Source of the DNA: Drouetiella sp036703255
Lineage (GTDB): Bacteria; Cyanobacteriota; Cyanobacteriia; Elainellales; Elainellaceae
Length of the DNA stretch: 64,000 nucleotides
NCBI GenBank assembly: GCA_036703255.1
Contig: DATNPL010000230.1
Location: 1-64,000, forward strand
Reading direction: 5' to 3'
Shown here: piece by piece, positions 28,147 to 35,596 of the stretch
Numbering within the stretch: position 1 is the first letter of the stretch
Layout: each line of letters opens with the position of its first letter
Made by a program: the position numbers and the translations under genes
Notes under the pieces: generated by a model
Told to the model about the DNA's origin: nothing
The model's database searches: none
Seen by the model: only the letters and a program-made list of their open reading frames with translations

Positions 28147-28547
28147 TGTTCAGTCCTGTAAACCGGGAGATGGGCTTTGCAACGATAGTGGAGCGCGAGG
28201 GATTCATTCCGTCACATTCTTTCAGTCCCGTAAACCGGGAGATGGGCTTTGCGACACATATGAAGCAGGCGAGTAACGAGGAGGAAACCATCTTTCAGTC
28301 CCGTAAACCGGGAGATGGGCTTTGCGACCGCTCATCAATGGCACAGCGTCACAGATGAAGTAATTCTTTCAGTCCCGTAAACCGGGAGATGGGCTTTGCG
28401 ACGCCCATCCATTATCTCAGACGAGCAGATATTCATCTTTCAGTCCCGTAAACCGGGAGATGGGCTTTGCGACTAATGGGCATCCACAAGCCTCACAGCA
28501 TGGAGCAGTTCTTTCAGTCCCGTAAACCGGGAGATGGGCTTTGCGAC
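28147..28547 (-). CRISPR. Type I-D CRISPR array, six repeats and five spacers
   Basis: Six 37-bp repeats start at 28,147, 28,219, 28,292, 28,366, 28,437 and 28,511, separated by spacers of 35, 36, 37, 34 and 37 bp. Five repeats are identical on the plus strand (beginning CTTTCAGTCCCG, ending GCTTTGCGAC). The first, at 28,147, differs at four positions. Read on the minus strand the repeat contains a TCCCG/CGGGA hairpin with a five-base loop and ends ACTGAAAG, the usual Cas6-generated 5' handle. Transcription is therefore leftward from the cas6 side, and the degenerate repeat is the distal, trailer end, as is normal. The array follows the cas10d-csc2-csc1-cas6 operon on the same strand. Confidence 0.95.
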
Positions 28548-28765
28548 CGCATGGCTTGGGAGATGGACTGAACCAAGCTTCCAAGCACTACTTTGGCAAA
28601 CCCCATTTAGAGAAACTCAGTATGCCCATTTAGAGATTATCATAGGCTTCCTACTCAAGCTGACATACGTTAGAAAGTGTTGCACTTCTTGAGTTTTAGA
28701 AACTCTGGCAAACCCCCTGGGGTTTCAGACCTCGCTTCGGTTCGCCAAAAATTCCATCCTACGGT
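28548..28765 (-). promoter_or_regulatory. CRISPR leader / cas6-array spacer
   Basis: This is the 218-bp interval between cas6 and the leader-proximal repeat, where the array promoter should lie. It contains a duplicated CCCATTTAGAGA motif (28,604 and 28,625 areas) and CTGGCAAACCCCCTGGGG. No gene is visible. The stretch immediately after the last repeat contains TGGGAGATGG, slightly like the repeat core, but it is too weak to call a seventh repeat. Confidence 0.45.
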
Positions 28766-29587
28766 TCACTTCTTTTGCTCGTCTAAAACCACTTGTCCCA
28801 TTCCCATAGCAGTCTTGCGTCCTACGCCGGAAAAGAAGGCAAATTCAGCCAATATCCTTGCGATCCTCGCTTGCTCTGGGTCAGGAAATCGATATCTCAC
28901 CCAGCCAACAACTCCTACTTGAGCCAGGTTTTTTACTCCTAGCTTTTGAGTCTTGAGATCGTAATCCGTAATTAACCCATGCCACTGAATTTTAGGAAAC
29001 TTCAACTCTTCAGGAGCAAAAGCGTTCCAACGACGGTATAGACTTCCAAAAACCAATTCAGGCAATGGAAACGGTTGAATTTCCTGACCAGAATTAGCTT
29101 TAAAGCTGGTCGGAGTCAGGAACTTTAATGTCAGGGTAGCCAGGGTAGTGGCTGTCTCTGTCAGCAGCACATAATCAGATGACCCAACCCAGGGATCAGT
29201 TCCGGGCAACATGTTGATGCTCCGAAGCCTAAAAGGAAACTTGGCTAAGTAAAACGGTGCGTCTTTCGATTTCTCTAAACCACTCAACAACGGCTCTATG
29301 AGACTCCCGTTTAACAGCCCCACACGAAAATAAAGATTATCTCCTGCTCTCACTTGCACCCTTTGATGCTGACTCATCAATCCCGAAAGGCTTAAGGGAG
29401 ATTCTTGGCTGCTGTGAATTGTCTCAGAAACTGCTGGATTGCCCTGACGAAACCAGTCCAAGACCTGAGCGTGAATGGCGCGGTTACAGGAAGCTGGCAA
29501 AGTTCTGCTCTCTACAGCTTGCAAATGAATCACCAACGTGTGCAGGGCAGTTGGTTTAAAGTGTGGCAACGGCAGTGTTGGCTCCAT
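28766..29587 (-). CDS. cas6: Cas6 crRNA-processing endoribonuclease (type I-D)
   Basis: A 273-residue Cas6. It has a candidate catalytic His in NRAIHAQVLDWF near residue 43 and the glycine-rich C-terminal loop GVGRKTAMGMG typical of the family. It cuts the array transcript at the base of the repeat hairpin, leaving the ACTGAAAG handle. Its start overlaps the end of csc1 by 32 bp, so it is the last gene of the cas operon and directly precedes the array. No cas1, cas2 or cas4 follows, unlike normal type I-D loci, so the locus cannot acquire spacers by itself. Confidence 0.92.
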   Translation of the reverse strand: MEPTLPLPHFKPTALHTLVIHLQAVESRTLPASCNRAIHAQVLDWFRQGNPAVSETIHSSQESPLSLSGLMSQHQRVQVRAGDNLYFRVGLLNGSLIEPLLSGLEKSKDAPFYLAKFPFRLRSINMLPGTDPWVGSSDYVLLTETATTLATLTLKFLTPTSFKANSGQEIQPFPLPELVFGSLYRRWNAFAPEELKFPKIQWHGLITDYDLKTQKLGVKNLAQVGVVGWVRYRFPDPEQARIARILAEFAFFSGVGRKTAMGMGQVVLDEQKK

Positions 29588-30341
29588 AACTTACCCCGCT
29601 TGGCAAACAAACTTCACTGATTAGATCTCTGAGATCTGTCCACTCTCTTAATTCAGACCATTCAGACGGTTTGGAGATTTTCCAGTAATTGCCCCTTAGT
29701 TGAGACGGATTCAATAGGCTCACAGGTGGCATGACAATCCGGTTATACAACAGCAAGTGAGTCGAACCGGGCAAGTCAATGGGATTCAAGGGATGCTTGC
29801 AGATAAACTCACCTGATGCTTGTTCGATTCCAGTGCCGGGGATCGGTTTTGCATTGACCTGAATCTTGGATTCCCACTTGCCTAACCTGATCCAGCGGGG
29901 AATCTGAACTGTTTCAGGAGCAATGATGTAGGTTCGGTACTTGCTGCCCACTACTAATTCCTTAGCCTGTCCGTAGTTGATGGGATAGTTCCGATCCGCA
30001 CCTTTTTCTCCTAGCTTTTTAGGGCGATCGTGGTAAGCAGCCGAAGAGGCTTTGAACGTGTTGATCTGGTGAGACCACCGAATTGGTAAGGCTGGAAAGA
30101 CATAGATACCTAGCTCGTTTAAGTGCAACAGATTTTGTTCATTGTTAGCATCTAGATAGCCGGGTTGCTGAGCAATCGCCCCCTCTAGACGGTAAGGTCT
30201 AGGAATATAGGTACTCTCGAACAGAGCATAGCTGAGTGCCCAGTTATGCAGGTATTTTTCAGTCTCGTAGAGCGTTCCCATCTCACGCGAGGCAAAGAAT
30301 ACATTGTCGTGTAAGGTCAGTTGGCAAACATAGAAAATCAT
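29556..30341 (-). CDS. csc1: Csc1 (Cas5 of type I-D)
   Basis: The 261-residue protein has the Csc1/Cas5d-type N-terminus (IFYVCQLTLHDNVFFASREM) and the YETEKYLHNWALSYAL region seen in this family. In type I-D it caps the 5' handle of the crRNA and joins it to Cas10d. It lies between csc2 (11 bp gap) and cas6 (32 bp overlap), the canonical csc3-csc2-csc1-cas6 order. No frameshift or truncation is apparent, so it should be functional in the Cascade-like complex. Confidence 0.9.
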   Translation of the reverse strand: MIFYVCQLTLHDNVFFASREMGTLYETEKYLHNWALSYALFESTYIPRPYRLEGAIAQQPGYLDANNEQNLLHLNELGIYVFPALPIRWSHQINTFKASSAAYHDRPKKLGEKGADRNYPINYGQAKELVVGSKYRTYIIAPETVQIPRWIRLGKWESKIQVNAKPIPGTGIEQASGEFICKHPLNPIDLPGSTHLLLYNRIVMPPVSLLNPSQLRGNYWKISKPSEWSELREWTDLRDLISEVCLPSGVSYGANTAVATL

Positions 30342-30352
30342 GGGATTACCCT

Positions 30353-31396
30353 TCAGTTCGAAGAGCCTTGCTTGGCTTGCTTTTTCTTCTCCTCTTTTCT
30401 CTTCTGAGGGACTAACGATCCATAAGTTTCCGCATAAGTCTGGGTTTGTTGGTCAAGGGTTGTCAGTATCGATCGCAATCTCCTGTCATCTTGATAAAGA
30501 CCAGACACTTCTTCCAGCAAGGCTTCTAGTTCAGAACCAAAAAGAGTTGTGCTGATGCGAACTGGCTCTTGATCCAGACAATCTTCTGCCACAATAGCTG
30601 CCTCCCTCCGTAGATCTGCGATCGGGACATGAATGTCTCCCTTCGCTTTCAGAGCATCATAGATTGACTGGGTAAAATGCAGATTACTGAAAATCTCAGC
30701 ATCGCAGAATGCAATGCCGACAATGTGATTGGTCATTACCCCTGTCCGCGATTCCTGCGCTCCATAACGGCGGGTGCGGAGCAGATTGCCGAGCACGTAA
30801 ATAAATCCTTCGAGTGTGGGATCACGCAGGGTTTCAACGCAAGGAAATGTTACCTCAGGTAGAACATGCTCCAAATCATTAATCGAACTGCGCATTTTTC
30901 CCTTGTCGCTCATTGTGCCGTTCTCAGAGGGCGCATTGAACGTAAAATTGCGATGCGAGTCTTCATAGCGGGCTAGTGAAAAAGCTGAATCCGAGTAAAC
31001 TTTAGAACGTTCTGCGCCCCCGCCGCCAATCGCAAACCCATAGATCACACAGTCTGGACAATGCTTACAAGTTTTCTCTCCGTTGTAATCGCAAAAGTTC
31101 TCTGTGTCCTCGACAACACTGGTCAATCCCAGCGATCGTAACAGTTGCCGTCCCACCAACCGTTCTGGTGTCACCTGCTTGCGCTTAAACATGACTAACC
31201 GAGTGATAGACTGCCTAGATTGCTCGTCCTGGGAGTTTAATCCGGCTTGAGTCCTAGCAGTATTCAGCACCCCATCCGTTTGAAAGATAGGAAATGACTG
31301 GCTATGCCGCACCAGAAAGAAATGAACATACTTTCCCGATGCTAGGCGCGGAAAAGCACTATGAAATTGAGGTTTCAATGTTTCAAGCAGACTCAT
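30353..31396 (-). CDS. csc2: Csc2 (Cas7 of type I-D)
   Basis: The 347-residue backbone subunit polymerises along the crRNA spacer. It shows family landmarks: an early RHSQSFPIFQTDGVLN, a cysteine cluster CKHCPDC near residue 116 (probably zinc-binding), GGGGAERSKVYSDSAFS and ETLRDPTLEGFIYVLGN. The start overlaps the end of cas10d by four bases (ATGA). A lysine-rich C-terminus (KRKEEKKKQAKQ) could bind nucleic acid. It appears intact. Confidence 0.93.
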   Translation of the reverse strand: MSLLETLKPQFHSAFPRLASGKYVHFFLVRHSQSFPIFQTDGVLNTARTQAGLNSQDEQSRQSITRLVMFKRKQVTPERLVGRQLLRSLGLTSVVEDTENFCDYNGEKTCKHCPDCVIYGFAIGGGGAERSKVYSDSAFSLARYEDSHRNFTFNAPSENGTMSDKGKMRSSINDLEHVLPEVTFPCVETLRDPTLEGFIYVLGNLLRTRRYGAQESRTGVMTNHIVGIAFCDAEIFSNLHFTQSIYDALKAKGDIHVPIADLRREAAIVAEDCLDQEPVRISTTLFGSELEALLEEVSGLYQDDRRLRSILTTLDQQTQTYAETYGSLVPQKRKEEKKKQAKQGSSN

Positions 31397-34320
31397 ACCT
31401 TCGCCCCTTCAGACGGCGGCTGATTATCTTTGGGCTTTGGCTCTTGCATGGCGAGTAAGCGGTAAGCAGCTTCAGCTCCTGACTTGATCCGCTGGCGGTG
31501 TGCTTGCAAGAGGGCACGATCGCCCTTGTACTGCCCCAAAAACAGATCTCTGATGCAGGTTGTCACAAATTGGTGAATCGCGCGAAATTCGTTATCCGCT
31601 CGAATATCGATCGACAATGACTCATCCATGATTAGGGGACGATAATAGGGTTTTTGCCGCCTGAGGGCATCGTGCAACTGCCCCAATGTCTGAAGGATCA
31701 GGGTTTCAATCGGTATATCGCTAGGGGTTGAAAGAATGTCTTCCAAGACCTTTGATAGAGGTAAGACGATCGCATAAGTGGAATCTGCCACATGAACCTT
31801 GTAGAAGGTGCGGTACTCCTGAACAAGCCGTTGAGTTAATTCGAGTTGCTGCTCCATAAAGGTATCTCCTGCTGACCAGAGGTGGGCAAACTGCCAGTAA
31901 CGTTGAACTTCTGCATCGGAGCAATTTTTAAGGTAAGAGCGGGCAAGGCTAAAAATTGCTAGAGGAGTTGTCGCCAGCTCACGAACAGTGCTTGGGAAAG
32001 CTTGCCAGTGAGGATCAAGAGGGCTACTCTTACAGTCGAGGTGAATACTGTATGCGATTAATAGGCGGTTAAGCATATATTCCAAGCGGTGCTTCTGCTC
32101 ATTGAATCTCTCTTCTAATGAGACTGAAGTTGGCAAGCCCAAAACATTCCAGAAACCTGCGGGTTCATCTAGCGAGACAACTTCTTGAAATGCGTTGTCA
32201 CCACTATAGGGCGGTACAGCACTGGCAGTGGCAACCACCTTAACGCCCAGTAGAAGAGGAAGAGCGAGTGCCAAAAATGCAGGTTCAACCCAGGCCTCTG
32301 TGGTGGTCTTACCCTTAGTAGTGGTGTAAGTAATTGCCAAAAAGGGAAGGTCTTGGTCATCCTTTTCTTTAGGATCAGGAGGAACTTTCAGCCAGGGATA
32401 AAAACGCAGAGCCTGAATATCCATCCCGTGATCTCGCCAAAATCGGCGGACTTCCCACAAATTGACTCGCTTCAACTGATTGACCAAGACACGAATTGCT
32501 CTAGTGACCTGGGGAGAGTGAGCGTAAGCAGGAAAGATATACAAAAATACAGGCTGTTGCTCCTCTAGTTTGCTGGCGGGAACAGTCCAATATGCCTGTC
32601 GGAGTAGCATCTCTAAAGCCCAGATTTTAGAAATTCCCCGTTTAAGTTGTCGCCCACCCAACGGGTTTTTGTTGCTATATTGCTGAGGCTTAAACAACAC
32701 AACTGAGTCCATCTGGTCTTCCGAGGCAAACTCGCCCGAACTGAGCGAACAAATAGGCTGTCTGCCTACCTGCTTTGCATTCAAGTAGCCCTCTAGCTCC
32801 TGCTGAAACGAGGGTTCCGGTGCATCCCATCCTTGAATTTCCAGGTATTGCGATAGGTAATTGTAGAAAACATTGCGAGTTGAGTTCTTGCCTGCTGCTA
32901 GCAAAGCAGTCTCTTCAGCACAAAGAGCTAACTGGTCAGCTAGTCCTTGAAGTTTCGCAGATATATCCTCTAATGTTAAGGTCGGGTTGCTGGCAATGAA
33001 GTATGCGGCGGCATAGTACCATCCCCAGTTCACGCCACCTGAATGTATCTGGGTTTGCTCTGGGGTAATGGCAGATTGGATGCCCAATTTCTCAAGTATC
33101 CAAGTGATGAATATTAGATCGTCTTTGAAAAATTGCCTTTGAAGAAACAAGATAAATTCTGCAACGCGATCGCTTCTCAAATCAGCCCCATCAGCTAAAA
33201 ATGCCTCCTCTGATGGGCCAAGACCAAGTTTCTCCAGTCGTTTTGGTGTTGCGGGATCTGCTTCATTCTTGATACAAGCCTTAATGACATTAGGCAGATG
33301 CCGAATCAACTGAGCTGGTGAGAAGAGTTCCAGTGTCTGAGGCGCTGCTTTTAACCCTTTCCCATCTCGTTTGAAACCAACTTCTCCCTTCAGCATTTTT
33401 TCTGCTAATTGATTGCTGACTTGCCCCCATAAAAACTCCTGTAGTTTTGTGCAGTCTGGTATCTCATGATGGGGCGGTGCCAGATAGATCACCCCCTGCG
33501 GAAAAAACAGGAGAGGATGCCAGTCTAATTTTTCTGCAAAGTGTAGTACCGCGTTATGGATCTGGTTAGTCAGCAATCCTGTGCAGTTGCGAAGGCGGTG
33601 ATAAACCAAGGTGCGATCGATCCCCAACGCTTGCAGGAGTTTTTGGAGGTAACTGCCCTCTGGTTTCGTCACTAGATCAATGGGATCGGTGATTTGAGCG
33701 GCGATCGTGCCAAATGAAAGTAAGGGTCGCAAAGGTAGGTCTAAACGATGTTCAGGAATTTTGAAGACCGATCGCTTAGCGAGTCTTGTATTTTCCCCTA
33801 TTTGGTGCTGGGGAATCTGCATAAGATAAGCAATATCGGGTAGGCATTCTCGCCATTCTGACCAAAAAGCATCAAGATGGAGCATTTCTCCTAAGGTCTG
33901 AAGCTGCTTCAGGAATTCAGCAAAGTCTAGTGCAAGTGGTAAGGTTGCCGACTGGTTGCAATACTTGCTGTAGCCCTGAAAGGTGAAGCTCAAGCAGAGC
34001 AACTTTTTCTTCTCATCTGATAATGCAAGTTTTGGGCTTAGGAGCGGTAGCAAATTCCAGGCAGCTAACAAGCTGTTCAGGACGTAGCCTAGGAGACTTT
34101 GTGCAAAATTCCTGTCAGCGTTTTTTATCTGTGCCGCTGCTTCTTGATCCACCCGTTGTATGAACCAGTCAGAATAGTTCTCTTCTACTTTGTTGAAAGC
34201 TGAAACCAGGCCAAACATCTGCTCTACACTAGGCAGAACTATCTCAATGTATGCGAATAGTACAGGGTCAAGATCAAGAGGTAACGTTTGGAAGAAGAGA
34301 GTCTGAAGAAGAGTTGACAT
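31393..34320 (-). CDS. cas10d: Cas10d (Csc3) large subunit with inactivated HD nuclease motif
   Basis: The large subunit of type I-D Cascade. I prefer ATG at 34,320 (MSTLLQTLFFQ, about 975 residues); a TTG at 34,362 would add 14. Where active Cas10d proteins have an HD pair in a segment like LTLHDYNK, this protein reads LSFTFQGYSKYC (Gln-Gly, codons at 33,973-33,978), so the HD nuclease should be dead. No cas3 helicase gene is present upstream; instead the Tn7-like genes diverge from here. Loss of cleavage with retention of binding is expected of a CRISPR-associated transposon and matches the published type I-D CASTs. It is first in the minus-strand operon with csc2. Confidence 0.9.
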   Translation of the reverse strand: MSTLLQTLFFQTLPLDLDPVLFAYIEIVLPSVEQMFGLVSAFNKVEENYSDWFIQRVDQEAAAQIKNADRNFAQSLLGYVLNSLLAAWNLLPLLSPKLALSDEKKKLLCLSFTFQGYSKYCNQSATLPLALDFAEFLKQLQTLGEMLHLDAFWSEWRECLPDIAYLMQIPQHQIGENTRLAKRSVFKIPEHRLDLPLRPLLSFGTIAAQITDPIDLVTKPEGSYLQKLLQALGIDRTLVYHRLRNCTGLLTNQIHNAVLHFAEKLDWHPLLFFPQGVIYLAPPHHEIPDCTKLQEFLWGQVSNQLAEKMLKGEVGFKRDGKGLKAAPQTLELFSPAQLIRHLPNVIKACIKNEADPATPKRLEKLGLGPSEEAFLADGADLRSDRVAEFILFLQRQFFKDDLIFITWILEKLGIQSAITPEQTQIHSGGVNWGWYYAAAYFIASNPTLTLEDISAKLQGLADQLALCAEETALLAAGKNSTRNVFYNYLSQYLEIQGWDAPEPSFQQELEGYLNAKQVGRQPICSLSSGEFASEDQMDSVVLFKPQQYSNKNPLGGRQLKRGISKIWALEMLLRQAYWTVPASKLEEQQPVFLYIFPAYAHSPQVTRAIRVLVNQLKRVNLWEVRRFWRDHGMDIQALRFYPWLKVPPDPKEKDDQDLPFLAITYTTTKGKTTTEAWVEPAFLALALPLLLGVKVVATASAVPPYSGDNAFQEVVSLDEPAGFWNVLGLPTSVSLEERFNEQKHRLEYMLNRLLIAYSIHLDCKSSPLDPHWQAFPSTVRELATTPLAIFSLARSYLKNCSDAEVQRYWQFAHLWSAGDTFMEQQLELTQRLVQEYRTFYKVHVADSTYAIVLPLSKVLEDILSTPSDIPIETLILQTLGQLHDALRRQKPYYRPLIMDESLSIDIRADNEFRAIHQFVTTCIRDLFLGQYKGDRALLQAHRQRIKSGAEAAYRLLAMQEPKPKDNQPPSEGAKV

Positions 34321-34362
34321 AGCAAACCCTCTTGGGTCTTGAGATGCGAATAAACTCCTCAA

Positions 34363-34790
34363 ACGCTACAGGCAATTTTTAAGAGGAATCAAAAAAAACA
34401 TATTTTCTTCAACTTATACTCAGAGAATTGCAAGTAAATGCCAGCATTACCTCTTCCATCTAACAATTATGGTGATGGTGATGGTGGGTAATGTCTCTTC
34501 TTTTTTACTGTCTCAGCTCATTATTTACTTCCCATGTTAAGCGTGGTGCAAAGAATTGTCGAGATTTTTTCCGTAACGACGATAGCATTTGTTCTCTTTC
34601 TCTAAAATTTGGTAAATATGTTTACCATAAACTTAATTCTAATTTGATATGCCTGTTTTACCTCTTTGTTATCGTGATAGATGCGCATTTCTAAACTCTT
34701 GCTTCATGGAACGAAAAAATTGTTAACATTCGCTAATTGCTCTTTGTACTATAGTTTTCTCGTACTTAATTAAGCAGGAGACTCAACTAT
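34363..34790. promoter_or_regulatory. Divergent promoter region between cas and tns genes
   Basis: These 428 bp of AT-rich DNA separate the leftward cas operon from the rightward transposition genes and must contain both promoters. It has a TGATGGTGATGGTGATGG-like triplet run (about 34,471-34,488) and GTAAATATGTTTACCATAAAC, a partly palindromic stretch that could be an operator. I see no gene and no clear transposon end. Confidence 0.45.
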
Positions 34791-34841
34791 ATGCTCGATG
34801 CAAGTGGTTTTGATTATTGGTTTCAACTATATGTATCTTGA
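34791..34841 (+). CDS. Possible 16-residue leader ORF overlapping the tniQ start
   Basis: A good ribosome site (AGGAG, 34,774-34,778) precedes ATG at 34,791, which opens a 16-codon frame (MLDASGFDYWFQLYVS) ending at TGA 34,839-34,841. The best tniQ start (34,831) lies inside it in another frame and has no ribosome site of its own. Translation of tniQ may therefore depend on coupling to this leader peptide. Confidence 0.35.
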   Translation: MLDASGFDYWFQLYVS

Positions 34842-35475
34842 GGATTTAGAACTTTCAAGTCTTCCAGAGCGAAGCAGGCTCTATCACTTAGAGCCAATCG
34901 CCTCCGGCACTCCATACGTTGAGGGATTGAGCAGTTACATTTGCCGACTTGCTGAAGCCCACTCTGTCTCTCCAGGAATTCTAATTAAGAAGGAAATCTT
35001 GCCCAGTTTTAGAAAAAGTTATAGCTTCAGTTTTGGAGAAGTTTACACTCTGAATGATGATAGCAAGGGTATCTCGGTATCCTCTACTCCTAAACCTGCC
35101 TATCGGAAAAATCCTAATGAGTATGGGTTGCTAGCTATGCAATATCTTGAAGGGCTGAAGCCTCTTACGCTGAGAGAAGATTTGCATAAGTTAATCATTC
35201 CTCCAAGTATCGGTAATAGCGCAAAGGAATCTGAGCAAGGGCGAGATGTTCGAGCTTGGTGTCCAGAATGTTTTCAAACTTGGCGAGCAGCCAAACAACC
35301 TATTTACGAACCTCTCTTTTGGTCAATTGCTGCTACTACCATTTGTCCCTGTCATCATGAACCACTTCAATCGCGCTGCCCGCACTGTCAGAAAAAGCAA
35401 AGACCTCTCACTTCTAAAACATATGTTGCTCGATGCTCCCAGTGTTCTGGTTGGCTAGGTGTATGTGCAGGATAG
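34831..35475 (+). CDS. tniQ: Short TniQ, probable crRNA-pathway targeting adaptor
   Basis: A TniQ-family protein of 214 residues from ATG 34,831 (MYLEDLELSSLPERSRLYHL), chosen because it aligns with the start of the second TniQ at 39,583; an upstream ATG at 34,798 would add 11 residues. It keeps the N-terminal TniQ motif TPYVEGLSSYICRLAEAHS and four zinc-knuckle pairs (CPEC, CPCHH, CPHC, CSQC), but ends right after the last one. Short TniQs bridge the Cascade complex to TnsC in CASTs, while longer TnsD-type proteins bind a fixed site. Location beside the cas operon supports this. A truncated TnsD is the alternative. Confidence 0.8.
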   Translation: MYLEDLELSSLPERSRLYHLEPIASGTPYVEGLSSYICRLAEAHSVSPGILIKKEILPSFRKSYSFSFGEVYTLNDDSKGISVSSTPKPAYRKNPNEYGLLAMQYLEGLKPLTLREDLHKLIIPPSIGNSAKESEQGRDVRAWCPECFQTWRAAKQPIYEPLFWSIAATTICPCHHEPLQSRCPHCQKKQRPLTSKTYVARCSQCSGWLGVCAG

Positions 35476-35596
35476 CATCCGAGATAAAACTCGCAGCTAT
35501 AACAAAAATGGAGCAGAGTTTTAAGTTCTTAGAACAGACAATAGAGTCCGTGAACTTGGTTTAGCTCACTTAACTGAAGAACGGTAGGGAAGAAAC

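Noticed and set aside
28548..28580. Seventh or delocalised CRISPR repeat after the last full repeat
   Set aside because: Only a TGGGAGATGG-like core is shared, and the hairpin and handle are absent.
31393..34362. Type III CRISPR interpretation because of a Cas10-family protein
   Set aside because: The csc2, csc1 and cas6 neighbours are diagnostic of type I-D, and no Cas11, Csm or Cmr genes are present.
34491..34694. 67-codon frame in the cas-tns intergenic region
   Set aside because: Low-complexity AT-rich translation, no ribosome site, and it lies where two divergent promoters are expected.
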